In this document: piece after piece, positions 24,201 to 35,200 of the stretch | How positions within the stretch are numbered: the first letter of the stretch is position 1 | Layout of the letters: every line of letters starts with the position of its first letter | Assembly (NCBI GenBank): GCA_002118135.1 | Contig: BDIU01000201.1 | Span: 124,001-188,000, forward strand | Length of the DNA stretch: 64,000 nucleotides | Direction: 5' to 3' | DNA from: Trebouxia sp. TZW2008 | Lineage: Eukaryota > Chlorophyta > Trebouxiophyceae > Trebouxiales > Trebouxiaceae | Translations under genes and position numbers: made by a program | The notes under the pieces: model-generated | The model's input: the letters and a program-made list of their open reading frames with translations, nothing else | Databases searched by the model: none | What the model was told of the DNA's origin: nothing

Positions 24201-25415
24201 CACAGACTCATGTTTCAGACACAGCACAGCTTGTCCAGTAGCCTTGAGGCAGTTTTCCAGAGTAGCAAGAAGTAGTAGCAATTGATGCAAATTGGCGTTT
24301 CTCTTGCCTGTGTTGTGAAGGATGAGCATGCATTTCAGTGGGCTGGTGAGGACGTGTCTGCAGCAATGATTCAGGCCTTGGTGTCATTACCTCAAATTGC
24401 GTGCGTGTACAGGTGAAAGATGACTACATGAACCTAGTGGCAGCTGCTTGTGTGCTGGTGGCCAGCAAACAAGGAGAGCGCCCAGGCCAGATTCCCACAG
24501 ACCAACAGCTGGAAAGCGTTACAGGTCTTCAGGTCAGCTTCAGCCCAGCTTCAACCCCACATGCTCAAAGAACCACACACACTCATGCTACTATGCATAC
24601 TGTGTACTGCACCTGGGGCCTTGTTTGCCATGTCAAACCTGTGTTGTGCATTATGTTGTTCAGATTTCAAGCTCAGTGCTAGCAGTGTGATGTGACTTTC
24701 GAATTCAAATTGAATTTGCTGTGGTCCCCCGCAGATGGCAGTCATTCAGCAAATGGAGTGGAATGTATGGCGGGTGCTGAACAACGATACAGCAACCATT
24801 TCAACCTTACGCTGCTTGAAATTGTACCTAGAGCGTTTGGGATGCAACTTTCTGGATCAAGAGTCAGTTCAAATGGCAGCAGGCTCAGCGTTTGCCCTGG
24901 TGCGTGAGATGCTGTCAGACATGACCTTTTTGAACTGCCGGCCATCAGTCATCGCTGCTGCCATTATGTACGCTGAGCGCCGGCATCAAGGGATCATCCC
25001 GTTTTGGCCTTCCATGCTGGCTAAGCTCACTGGATACCAGGATATGTCCACCCCTGAGCTGTCGGTGGCCATCAAGAGCGCCCAGAGGCTTTGCAGCCGG
25101 CTGCAGGCTGGCAGCGGTGGCGGCAGCAGTAGCCCAGCAGGAATTCAAAGAACCAGCAGTGGCCTATCGCACAGCAGCAGTGGCCTGCCCCACAGCGGCA
25201 GCCCATTGCTGCCAGCCAGCAGTGGCCTGGCCCATGCTGGCAGTGGGCTTGCTCATGCTAGCAGTGGCATTCCTTCCAACGGCCTGGTCAGAAGTGGCAG
25301 CAGTGGCATTGCCAGAAGCAACAGTGGCATTGCACGCAGCAGCAGCGGCTTACCGAGGACCAGCAGTGGCATCCCGAGAACCAGCAGTGGCATCAGCGCC
25401 CAGCATGCAACTTGA
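15263..25415 (+). CDS. PPR-SMR-cyclin fusion protein; 10 exons
   Basis: Exons 15263-16315, 16870-17055, 17754-17937, 19423-19676, 20462-20659, 21465-21547, 22976-23117, 23853-24140, 24413-24532 and 24735-25415 join with matching phase to 1062 residues. Residues 137-160 are RG-rich. Residues 215-550 hold PPR units (VYTYTAMISMC, VVTYNTLIDVYGK, TTYNALISAYGKAG, DAIVYNAIIDALWE). Residues 570-665 are an SMR domain (EVNLHAMTAGVAMLSLYCWL, LPATLAIVTDKGKGSREQGN). Residues 705-955 form a cyclin fold (YMNLVAAACVLVASK, EWNVWRVLN, LKLYLERLG). The tail is a Ser-Ser-Gly repeat. PPR-SMR proteins act on organelle RNA; PPR-SMR-cyclin proteins are known in green algae, and what the cyclin part does is unknown. 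No stop, promoter or start separates the PPR and cyclin parts. Confidence 0.88.
17125..17200 (+). pseudogene. Decayed copy of PPR exon 2 end
   Basis: It repeats ACGCCCTCATCT, then GCGTACGGCAAGGCTGGTCA, from exon 2 and then hits TAG. It lies in the intron after that exon. Confidence 0.75.
17585..17675 (+). pseudogene. Decayed copy of PPR exon 3 start
   Basis: After ATGCAG it repeats GTGTTTCAGGAGATGGTCTG and the following PPR codons, but the TYSSLIS segment has decayed (AHSRKIS). The intact exon starts 170 bases downstream at 17754. Another fragment, of the exon 3 end, lies at 18140-18215. Confidence 0.75.
18810..19390 (+). repeat. Four decayed copies of PPR exon 4 start
   Basis: Copies of the LFEQMQQQGCVPDVVTF-TALISAY segment occur near 18822, 19000, 19142 and 19290, each about 145 bases long with its own upstream AG. 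The real exon begins at 19423. The copies contain TAG after the acceptor, or TAG or TGA after the ALIS segment, and one has lost part of the helix. Confidence 0.85.
19700..20040 (+). repeat. Two decayed copies of the end of PPR exon 4
   Basis: The end of exon 4 (ALAAYELMRQQRCKPDAIVYNAIIDALWETG...LYQ plus GT donor) is repeated twice downstream with a spacing of about 175 bases. The first copy has TAA where the Trp codon should be; the second is open but altered (YHAIMNVLWE). Each ends in a usable CAG-GT donor (near 19850 and 20024). Confidence 0.8.
20340..20820 (+). repeat. Decayed copies flanking SMR exon 5
   Basis: A copy of the exon 5 start (GATGAGGGCT, TTCAAGCGATAGCCCTG, with TAG) lies at 20340-20390, before the real exon. 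A copy of its end (LAIVTDS) lies at 20725-20820, after it. Confidence 0.75.
21014..21180. repeat. GAGCT/CTGAG simple repeat
   Basis: An impure run of TGAGC and CTGAG pentamers fills this part of the intron before SMR exon 6. Confidence 0.85.
21640..22230 (+). repeat. Five decayed copies of SMR exon 6
   Basis: The exon 6 end (GCTGCCATGATGCACAAATG, then Asn-Ser-Ala-Phe-Arg and the donor) recurs near 21648, 21782, 21928, 22054 and 22190, spaced 125-145 bases apart. Several keep CTTCAGG and a donor-like context. They follow the real exon at 21465-21547 and include its downstream intron (ACACTCTCAGACACTTATGC). Confidence 0.85.
22520..23235 (+). repeat. Decayed copies around PPR-cyclin exon 7
   Basis: Before exon 7 (22976), its first codons (GCAGGCCTGCGATGGCAAGT) are repeated near 22526, 22730 and 22855. 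After it, the end of the exon (CCCAAACATCATCCC...AATCAG) recurs near 23190. A duplicated 21-base CATTTACATGGTATACACAA unit lies at about 22748-22795. Confidence 0.7.
23635..23830 (+). pseudogene. Decayed copy of cyclin exon 8
   Basis: It encodes GASLDHANALGSGSM...RRCSDAFAAVQHFEK like exon 8, then TAG in place of the Gln codon after CLAL, and continues as a diverged LPDLQRWPQL. It begins with a good TTGCAG acceptor. The intact exon is 218 bases downstream. Confidence 0.88.
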
Positions 25416-26519
25416 ACTGTGCAAATTGTGCCAGCATGCCTAGCATGCTGTGACTCATGAGTGCTGGCTGAACGTCAGCAGAAGGACAAGAAATTCAAAT
25501 TGGACGAGAACAGCAATAATGAGACAATTGGAGTGAGATCCACGTATGCCAAAACAGCAGCTCTGTACCATCAGAAAAAAGCCTTGTTGAGATGACTGCT
25601 GGGTCAGTTGGATGACACAGATGTCAATCTGAAACAAGCTTTGCCAACAGAAACAGGTTGACATGCAGAAAAATTTGGCTGTGTTTCCTGCAGAGTTGGT
25701 GAGCTCCCGCAAAAAGCATTTGGGATGATTGCTTTGTGTTGTTCTGACATATTTTATTGTTGATAACAACTGAAGCCTGGTGGATCTGCTGCAAGACGTG
25801 GTAGGCATTTTCAACATGCATTTGGCCAAGTGTCAGCAAGCTTCATCTCAAGTGAACAGCTCATAACGAGTCCAAAACTTCAACGTTCTGCTCTTTTGGA
25901 TCTTCTACAAATTAGAACAGATGAGTATTCATGGGAGATCAGCTGTTAGAGTGCTAACCTATTTAGGCTTGTTTGCAGCTCCGATCTGAATTCATGTGGC
26001 AACGTACATGAGGGACCATGTTGTATTGTATACAAGTGTTGCCACATGCTCTTGAGTTGCTGTCGAATGGGTGTAGACAGGATATTAGAAAGGGCTGGTG
26101 CCGTCTGTATGCCTGCTGCTTGAAGTCGTCAGCTTTCTAGGCATATACTGATAGTTCAATTTTTGCACAATAACATCGATTCTAGCGAAATTGTATACAC
26201 CCATGTAGAAGCTTTTCTTGTGGCTGATAGTAATTGCAGCAGTCTGCTGCTGTGGCAACTTTAAGGCCGATACCATGTGTTATTGATTCAGTGCATGTTC
26301 AAGCACAGCGCAACTGATCATCAGCAGACTCTCCTGAGCTCAAGCATCCATGCTTGCAAGCATACGTTTTGGGCCAAACCTGCTTCGAGGCAAGTGCAAA
26401 ACAAGCAGCCGATCTGAGGTGTATGTGACGCTACAACATTACAAGCTGTGCTAAACTTTGGTGTGCAGTCGGCGGGCTTTTATAATTGTGCGAATCATTA
26501 CATCCTTACTATGTGCTTG
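25416..26519. other. 3' region of the PPR-cyclin gene and spacer
   Basis: No domain-bearing frame is seen on either strand. The stretch turns AT-richer towards its right end, where the dispersed repeat begins. Confidence 0.5.
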
Positions 26520-27200
26520 AGCGCTGCTATATATAAATATATATATTTGCAACACTGACCACTGACATTAGGTTTATTTACGGTGATTGCTAGGGTTCTG
26601 TCACGATTATGTAAGGGTGTGTCCCTTACTAAGCAGGCAGAGAGCATGACAAATGTCTGTATTTTGAATTGTTAGGTTTTTACAACTTCAAAGCAGGTAG
26701 TCATCTGTCCATGTAATTACCCTACTGATCCACTGGGCCACTGCTTATTTTCTATAATGATGATCTTATAATTCTAGTAGTTAGTGTAATGTAGAGAAGT
26801 AACGCAGTAGTGTCCCTGTGTCCCAGTGTCCCAGCAATTCCTAACAGAAATCTGTAAAACTCAGCAGTTTGAGTTCTGAGGAGAGAGTTCGTGGGACACG
26901 GGCCACTGGGACAGCTGACTAATTGCTGCCAGGACCACGTGAAGCCCCAGGGCCCTCCCCCGCGCCACCCCCTGCTTATGCGCCGCTTGCGGCGCCACCT
27001 GGGCCACTACCACGGAATACTAACATAACTAATTCAAATTCAAACTTTTGATTGTCTGCGTGCAGACCGCTTGACAGCTGCGTACAGTCAGCGCAGAAGC
27101 TATACGCAGAGCGCGCACAGCACTGGCGCTGTCGCTACAGTCATCTGGCGCTGATCCCGCAGAAGTTGTATGCAGTTAGTGCAGAAGCTGGGCCAGTGAA
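26520..27200 (+). mobile_element. Diverged dispersed repeat, copy 1
   Basis: Blocks of this stretch recur in the same order but inverted at 40480-41015: the TATATA...TTGCAACA-TGACCACTGAC block, the GGTTTTT...CAGGTAGTCATCTGTC block, the palindromic GCGCCGCTTGCGGCGC block, CATTCAAATTCAAAC-like sequence and a GGCGCTG...CTAC...CTGGCG-like block. It is probably a non-autonomous transposable element. No coding frame or clear terminal repeats are seen. Confidence 0.6.
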
Positions 27201-27251
27201 ACGCCAGAGATTACCAACGTTCTGATAGGATTCTGAAAGGATGACATAAGT

Positions 27252-27320
27252 ATGATCGTGCAGACTCACGTTTATCTGATTTTGTTTAGCTTGAGTCTGT
27301 TTTTTCTGTGGCTAGGTTGA
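27252..27320 (+). CDS. Mini-ORF A, 22-residue hydrophobic peptide
   Basis: ATG to TGA, almost entirely hydrophobic (LILFSLSLFFLWLG). Its stop lies one base before the next start, so it may be a leader of mini-ORF B. It is too short to call alone; the packing with the next three frames is the argument. Unrecognised. Confidence 0.25.
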   Translation: MIVQTHVYLILFSLSLFFLWLG

Positions 27321-27321
27321 G

Positions 27322-27477
27322 ATGGCTGTTGTGAAGCTGGTCTTAGGCATAATCGCTATCGCGTTCATCGTGTCATTAGTAGCATCCTGCATCATTTTCG
27401 ACTGGTGGTATGAGTACGGCTTACCAGAACCTCAAGAAACATCTAGAGCTAGCTGTGAGGCAGCTCAAGGAAATTAA
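27322..27477 (+). CDS. Mini-ORF B, 51-residue single-pass membrane protein
   Basis: Residues 4-26 form one clear membrane helix (VKLVLGIIAIAFIVSLVASC), followed by an acidic polar tail. The start is one base after the stop of mini-ORF A, and the end overlaps mini-ORF C by 68 bases. Such overlapping starts are usual in viruses and bacteria, not in algal nuclear genes. No family is recognised. Confidence 0.4.
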   Translation: MAVVKLVLGIIAIAFIVSLVASCIIFDWWYEYGLPEPQETSRASCEAAQGN

Positions 27478-27580
27478 CGACCAGAAGAAGAAGTTTGACG
27501 TGGAGGAGCTGATCGGCTTAGAGAGCCAGGCTCCTGATCTCATCACCGAGCTAGTCGACACTGCTGAAGAAGAGGCATGA
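27410..27580 (+). CDS. Mini-ORF C, 56-residue charged helical protein
   Basis: It is rich in Leu, Glu and Lys with heptad-like spacing (LKKHLELAVRQLKEIND, LITELVDTAEEEA), so probably an alpha-helical or coiled-coil peptide. It begins inside mini-ORF B, and its TGA shares the ATGA with mini-ORF D. No family is recognised. Confidence 0.4.
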   Translation: MSTAYQNLKKHLELAVRQLKEINDQKKKFDVEELIGLESQAPDLITELVDTAEEEA

Positions 27581-27702
27581 AACCAACAGAGATACGAGCA
27601 GCCCTAGAAGCAATTCTGAAAGCAACGTCGAAGACTACGCTGACTGCACAGTGGGTGAGCTCCTACAAGCTAAGCAAATCAAACTTATGCAAAAATCTAT
27701 AG
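27577..27702 (+). CDS. Mini-ORF D, 41-residue protein
   Basis: It starts at the ATGA that ends mini-ORF C. The sequence is Ala/Thr/Lys-rich (IRAALEAILKATSKT). A GTGAGC donor-like site follows Gln-Trp, so it could also continue as a spliced exon. No family is recognised. Confidence 0.3.
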   Translation: MKPTEIRAALEAILKATSKTTLTAQWVSSYKLSKSNLCKNL

Positions 27703-27853
27703 AGTCATCATGCTTGACAGAGCACTGACAGTCAACACACTGGCACTAGAAGGTGCATGCAAATGCAGCTGCTCCAAGGACCAATTCTGAATGCTTGCAG
27801 CGCTGCTACAGTACCAGACAAATGATATGATCCACATAGACAACTGCCTGATG

Positions 27854-28535
27854 TTATTGCTGCTGCTGCTGCTGCTCCTGCTGACTTCCATGCGCTTCCT
27901 GACCCTCTTGTTCTATTCGTTCGTTTGCTCTGGGAACTTTTGATTGCAAATAAGAGCTGCCGTGCTTCTCATTCTGCTGCATGAGATGCACATACCGCTG
28001 CATGGCACACATCAAGCTGTGAGTGACATTGAACGCATGAGCAGCAAGAGTCACAACCCTCAACACAAAGGTGCAATGATCAAGTCCACTCCATCTCATA
28101 ATCCAAGCGCATTGGTTAGAGACAGTTGGTTGCTCCAGTATTTGACTAGCTGCGCCTGCTGAGCCCATCTAGCACAAGTTTCCACTCAGCAAATGGATAA
28201 ATGAACCAATAGCATGACCTATGTACGCCAGCATACCTTCATGACCTCTTCTCTGCCTGCTTGAGAGTCTGTGCCAAGGATCTTATATGCTTCCTCCAGC
28301 TGCATCTGTTTGCTAGCTGCTGCAGCGCTTTTCAGGCTTTCTGGTGTCATGCCACTGCGCTGCCCATCTGTGGAAGCAGCAGCATATGTTACACAGCCCA
28401 AGTGCAAGCTGCGTGTTGACCTTGTGGGCATACTGCAAGATCACTCACTGATCCCAGCTTGTCTCCACGCTGTTGCAGCTGCTCGCACTAGAACGATGCC
28501 TCCAGCTACGATGAGATTTGCCAGTATACGGAAGC
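27854..28535 (-). CDS. PAM16: TIM16/PAM16 mitochondrial import motor subunit; first exon missing
   Basis: Exons 28535-28449, 28367-28237 and 27997-27854 join in frame. They give RILANLIVAGGIVLVRAAATAWRQ (the hydrophobic N-terminal segment), then LEEAYKILGTDS...EEVMK and RYVHLMQQNEKHGSSYLQSKV-RANERIEQ, the J-like domain of Tim16. The HPD motif of true J proteins is absent, as expected. Tim16 pairs with Tim14/Pam18 on the matrix side of the inner membrane and restrains Hsp70 stimulation in the import motor. The tail ends in a run of Gln (CAG repeat). Exon 28535 begins in phase 1; I found no upstream ATG exon with a matching donor within 300 bases, so the N-terminal few residues are missing here. 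Confidence 0.85.
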
Positions 28536-29298
28536 CTGCAAGGCAGTGTCATATCACACCAAGCCCAAAGCTGTCCATAGCGTACAGCAACTCAGGCAGG
28601 ACAACGCACCATGTGCTATGCACAGTGTTGCCCCCAATTATTGCCGCAATGCGTTTGGCGCCGCTCTCGAAGCTTCAAGGCTGGAGCAAAGCGAGGAATG
28701 TTTTCTGTGCGGCAAGAGATCGCACTCAAGCGCAACATCAACTCGCGCGCTCCGCCAAGCTGATGATGTCAGTTTTCCAGCGCTAATCAGCAACAAATAC
28801 CCTTTTCAAACTGCCTTGTCGTAGCGCAAGCGATGTGTGCAACAGACTTTACGGAGTAAACACGAGATCAACACGACGAAAGCTGCCAGGTCTCTCCCCG
28901 TTGTTTGTAAAGACTTTATTTCCCTCACGAAAGCTATTTTGGTTCCTGAGCTACACCAGGCTGAAAGCCTGGCGTACGCAGCGCATTTCAGCAGGCACGC
29001 AGGATACAGGCTTGTCAAAACACATGAGCTGACCTGTGCAAGCTTGACAGTCTTCAAATCGCTGCGGCGGGAGGCGATGGTGCACCGTTCTTCGACGCAC
29101 ATGCACTCTTAAAGCGGCTGTTCGGTGTTGTGAAGGCTTGCGATCAGTGCGGCAGTCTAGTAGTCGGATCTGTTCTGAGTAGCGTTCGAGCTTTCTGATC
29201 AACAGTTGACCCGAGCGACGACTGTAGACGCGTCAACTTGATCATCCAGTTTGGCAAAGCGCCTACTAGCCGGCTTTCGCATCAAGGGTCGCTGCGGC
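28536..29298. other. Divergent region between TIM16 and SKI2
   Basis: It should hold the TIM16 first exon and the promoters of both genes. The open frames here are short, overlap on both strands and have no recognisable domain. Confidence 0.45.
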
Positions 29299-32200
29299 AT
29301 GGACAGCACGCAGCTCCCTGACTTGAAACTGCAATTTGGGTCATCAGGCAGCAGTTGCATTACTGTGGCACAGGACACTCGTCCTGCTTATATTCAGGTT
29401 GACATGCAAGTTGCTGCCGATTGACAAGCAGTACTTCGAGGCTCAAAGCTGGTTTGTGAATGCATTTAGGCAATCGCTGCACTTGCATTCTGTGCAGGAG
29501 CTCCCTTTTCCTGTTGGGTCAATATGGCTAGAAAAAGCATGGCAAGACCATTTTGCGCTTGATGCTAGCCTTCTCGCTTCAGACACGTTTCCAGGTCAGC
29601 AACACAAACCACAGCAGCATGTTGCTACCCCTGCTGCCCATTGTGCATCAGCCTGACACTTCAGCTTGACTGCTTTCCTATGTGCCATATACTATCTTTT
29701 GAGCACACTAGCTCGCTCGATTGCTTTCCTGTGCATTACAGGCCATGTTGTGAGCTCCACAGCTCGCATGAATGGTCCAAAAAGCACCACACGCCGTACT
29801 TTGAGCACCACAGCTTGCTTGACTGCTTTCCTATGCACCGCAGGGCATGTTTTGAGCACCACAGCTGTGGCGCCCACGCTTTGGACAGATTCCTTTGAAC
29901 CCATTGCTGCAATTGAGCCTGTGCTTCCAGACCCTCAGCACCCAGATGCACCTGTTGGCTTCAGAGAAGTCTTTGCTACACACTGAAAGGTGAAATTACA
30001 TGCTGATCTCAATAATAACTTTGCTGTATCCAGCAGTATGGGTGTTTGTGTGTGTGTGGTGTCATGTTTACCATACGAGACTGCGGCTGGCAGCAGCTTG
30101 CAATGAGTGTTATGTTTAAACACTCATAACGACTACATGGAGGTCAACTGTGTCATTTGACAAATTGACGGGCTTTAGGCCCAGACAAGCTTCAACCTGA
30201 CCTGCATTGTGTCATGCGGACTACAACGCCCAACAAGTGCTGCGTTTTGGTTAGCACCGAGCTGTGATGACATTCCTGTGTTGTTGCTCTGCAGGGCTAC
30301 TGATTCATCAGCTTAACATGATGACAATTTTGAAAACTTGCTGACAGCTCAACACTTGTCGCAACAGCAGCATTGACCTGGTATTGAACCTGACTACCTC
30401 TGTGAGAGCCTGGCTGAAACCTTTTGCCTAAATTACTATTACATGCATACACAGACAGGTACACACATGTCTGCATGTGTTGGCCTGTTGATGTTTGAAA
30501 GCATGAATGCTAGAAGCGTGAAGCAGACGACTTGAAGTAGGCTTGGGAAATGCATGACTGTGGGCCTGTGGAGATAGCACTGACCTGGGGTGACTCACCT
30601 CATGCAGAGCCAGTTTCTTGGACATTGCGCAAATTTACACAGCCCAGTACAATGAGCAGCAGTGGGCTGCTGGCACACATTTCCAGCTGCAAAACAAAGG
30701 CAATCTTGCAGTGTGTGGGCAGCTCCAATTCACAAGTACAATTGCGTCAGCTTGCATGTTGCGTCCTACAGTTAAACACCACTATACCCTTCAGGTGGTG
30801 AGGTTATGGAGGCAGTCAGCACAGCAGCCACCAAGGCAGCTGAGGAAGCAGCTACAGGGGCATGGCTCAGGGAGTTGCAGTCCGGCAAACTGCTCTGCAT
30901 CACGGCTCCTGGCCTCAAGCAGGGCTGGTTTGGCCCCTGGCAGGAAGAAGAGCAAAAAATTAATGAAGGGAAAGCAGGTGAGGCAACATTCACATCAAAT
31001 TTGGCGGGCAAATGAGGCTCAAGCAATTGTACATCTTCCTCAGGTGGGGAGGCTGTGAAAGTTCAGGCAGCAGGTTTGCCAGTGTTGCTGGATCTGCTTC
31101 TGCAAAACCAAAGTCAATGCCTACACTTGTCGCCTCACAAATCATCAAAGCAATAAGCATCAATACAGTTTGTATTGAATGGCAGGTGCAGCAGTGCTAT
31201 CAGCTTTGCTCAATGATGCCTCAGCAGTCAATGGCAAATCACAAGCTGCTGCTCCTTGGAGCCAATTGATTTGACATACTCAACTGCGAGGCAGAGCACG
31301 GAAGCAACTACTCTGGTATTACTCTGGTACTACTCTGGCAAGCCAGAGCAAGCTGCTCCTTGAAGCCAATTGATTTGACACACTTCACTGTGAGGAACAG
31401 CACGGAAGCAAACACTCTAAGTTGTTTCATGTGCTGTAAATTTTGGCAGGTGCAGCAGTGCTGTCAGCTTTGCCCGACGGCGCATCAGCAGTCAATGGCA
31501 AATCACACAAGCAAGAGCAAGCTGCTCCTTGAAGCCAATTGATTTGACACACTTGACTGTGAGGAACAGCACGGAAGCAAACACTCTAAGTTGTTTCCTG
31601 TGCTGTAAATTTTGGCAGGTGCAGCAGTGCCGTCGGCACGGCCCAATGGCGCCTCCGCAGTCAATGGTGGTGGGCAAGAGCAAGAGCAAGCCGGTGCAAA
31701 AGTGGCTTTGGAAGACTTGTTCAAGGATTTATGGATGGCCGAAGAAGAAGAGGAGCCTCAGCCCGGTGCTGCCAACAGCGTCAATCATGTGCCAGACACT
31801 GAGGTGATACTCAGCCTCGACAAGTTGCATGACGTGCTTATGCCTCAATCCACAGAAAGCGAATCGGAGCCAAAATGGTTCTGGAAGACTTGTTCAAGCA
31901 TGATTGGCTGAGTGAAGAAGAAGAGGAGGTCCAGCCGGAATTTGCCTGTGCATAGAAGATGGCAATGGGTCATGATTGCAGCTTTGCATGATGAGCACTG
32001 TCATGCTTGTCACTAGCAATGGTCAGTCAGATGGTGAACAAGTGCTCATTTTGCAGATTGTGGGACCACATCAGGAGACTAGTGTGCTGACGCAGCCAGA
32101 CGATGTGCCTGACGGCCCGCAAACCCAAGGCGCTGCAGGTCTGCATCTGCCTGCTTTGCAACCTCAGCTCCCTTCTCTGCAATGTTCTGGACACATGTCA

Positions 32201-35200
32201 CACTTCTGCATTGCTTTTGCTCTGTTGTGCTTGGGTCAAATGCAATCTGTTTCTGGAAAGCTCCTTGAAGAGCAACAACCTTAAGCTGCCTCTGGCAGCA
32301 AAACATTCTGCCACGGCTTTGCATGGCGTTGGCTTGACCACTGGGGTGCATCTGAAAGCAAGTGATTTTTGTTGCATGCCAGAAATAGAGCCGAGCACAC
32401 ATGACATACTGCAGAGAGGTCCTGGTGTGTGCGGATCACAAAGAGGTTACCTGTGACAAAGGAGGCTTTGGACACTGTATTGCAAGCTCAAATCAACCCT
32501 GTGTGCACAGCTGCTTTGCCAGTCTCAAAACCCATATCTCATACGATGCCTGTTGAGAAACATTGATCAAGCACACGGTGGCAATGCAAACAAAGTGGCA
32601 AAGAAGCAAAACCTGGCTGTGCAGATCACAAAGGGGTTGCAGTTGCAAAGGAGGCTTTGTACACACTGTTGCAAGCTCACATCATCCTTTTTTCACAGAT
32701 GCTTTGCCAGTCTCAGAAGCTATCTCTCAAAGGACACTTGCGCTCAGCAACTTGGAAAAACCAGGTTGATGTCTTGATTAGCACAAGCTGACTAATGAAA
32801 CAAAAGCAATTGTGCAGATCACAAAGGAGTCACTGTGGCAAAGGAGGCTTTGGACGCACTTTTGCAAGCTGAGATAACCCCCTGGGCTCAGCAGGGGGCT
32901 GGCCTACCCTCCCCCTTGCCCAAGAAGAAGACTGAGCATGAATGGACGGTGGCAGGAGGGTTCCCAAACCTAGATGACGAATTCAACAGGTCAGCAGCTT
33001 CAAACACTGACCAGTAGTTGAATGCAGTCAATCTGTGGTGCAATACAACTGATCAGCACCTGGCAGCACAAAATCTGTGCTGTGATGCAAGTGATCAGTC
33101 GCTGGTTGCACTCTTAGTAGGGTGTACTGCAACTGTGTGGGAAAGCATGTACACTTTGCATGCAGCTTCCACATCTGAAGTGTGTGCAAGACCCATAGAG
33201 CTAGACCAACCTGTACTTGTCTTTTCCAGCCCATTGCTGGCATACAATGGTCGTGCATGTGTAATCAGTGTCTGCTGTCTGTTGCAGATTGCGCCCAAAC
33301 CTGGCGCATCGCTTTCCAGTTGAGCTGGATGCTTTCCAGAAAGAAGCAGTGCTGCGCTTGGAGCAAGGTCGTTCTGTTTTTGTGGCAGCGCATACCAGTG
33401 CGGGCAAGACAGTGGTGGCTGAGTATGCGTTTGCCTTGGCAACCAAACACTGCACTAGAGCAATCTACACCTCCCCTATCAAGACCATCTCAAACCAAAA
33501 GTTCAGGGACTTTGGAGAGACCTTTGAGGTAAGGTCGAAAGTCATGGTGTTCATTGCTGGAATTTTTGACGGTAGCCGGCAATCTTGTTGCATGGATCAA
33601 TTCTTGGCAGCTTGTCATGTTTGTTCCTGGTCAAAGTGATTATGTACTCAAAAGGCACAAAAGCATGCTGGGTTCACTTGATGAGTCAACCACAACAACA
33701 GAGATCCTGCTGTGCATGCTATGCATGCTGTGTAAGGGCCCTCGTATGATCAGGAGCATGCAGTCCTCATGTCACAGGAATGCATCAGAGCATGAAATGC
33801 TGCACTGTGTCAATGCTATTTCAGAGCGGACGTCAAACGCATTTAGGATTGCTGACTGGGGATGTGAGTCTGAAGCCTGAGAGCTCCTGCCTTATCATGA
33901 CAACGAAAATTCTGCGGTCTATGCTTTACAAGGGAGCAGACATCATCATCAGATTTATCATACTTGTATCAGGCCCTTTGTGCCGATGCCAGGTTGTACA
34001 CTGAACATGACATCTGTGTGATTGCAGACAGGATTGCTGACTGGGGACGTGAGTCTGAAGCCTGAGACCTCCTGTCTCATCATGACAACAGAGATCCTGC
34101 GGTCTATGCTGTACAAGGCAGCAGACATCATCAGGGACATTGAGTTTGTGATCTTTGATGACGTGCACTACGTCAATGATGCTGAGAGGGGTGCAGTATG
34201 GGAAGAGGTGCGACGTTGTACTGCTTCTGTACAGCTGCACTGTGCCTTTGTGTTGTCATCTTGCCTCTGTACCTCATTGCAAATTCTGTTTCTGCCTTGC
34301 AATGACATGTGCATGGTAAAGCACATGTTGAAAGGACATGCATACAGCTGCGTAACCATGCGTACACATTTGCTTGCAGAAGATTGGGTGAATGTGACGG
34401 TGTGCAAGTGCATCAGGAACATGTGGTCAATATGATGTGTACTTGCATCATGGCCTGACTCGTGGATCTCCTCAGAAGATTGACATGCTGTGTCCAAGCT
34501 ATATCTGACTGCGTGCATTGACACTCTACGCCTTACCGATAGGGGTAAAGCTTTGAGTCAATGTATAGGTACACTCTACCCATAGGCAATTTGACTGTCC
34601 AACTGAACGACAGACAGCATCCTTGACTGGTGTGATTTTGGGCACATGGTGTTCCAACCCTTCAGAACCTCTCGGTTTGTCATGCAGGTGATCACCATAC
34701 TTCCAGCCCATGTGAAGCTCATTTTGCTGTCAGCAACAGTGCCAAACGTGATGGAGTTTGCTGACTGGGTTGGCCAGACCAAGAAGAAGCAGCTGTTTGT
34801 GTCCGGCACCCTGAAGCGGCCGGTGCCTCTTGAGCATAATCTGTACTACAATGGCCAGCTGTACAACATTTGTCATCAAGACATGTTCCTATCTCAGGTA
34901 TGCTTAAAGTCTTCTTCTTCTTGGCTTTGATTGCAGAGATTCGCCATGGAGCATTTGATGCTGAATTACATGTCCTTCAGATAACAGCGTCTGATGTGCT
35001 TGGCTGTGCTGCACCTTCCACCACCACCTTTGCCATCCACGTCGCAACTGCTGCTTGCATGTTGCTTCATGCAAATGCTGACTTGCCAATTGAATTGGTT
35101 GCGATGACATAGAGGGCAAGGCTGGCAAAGTAGCAAGCGCTTTTTCTTTTTGGACCTAATTCCCCTACCCTGCTGAAGGTGCTGCAATTCTGCACTAAGT

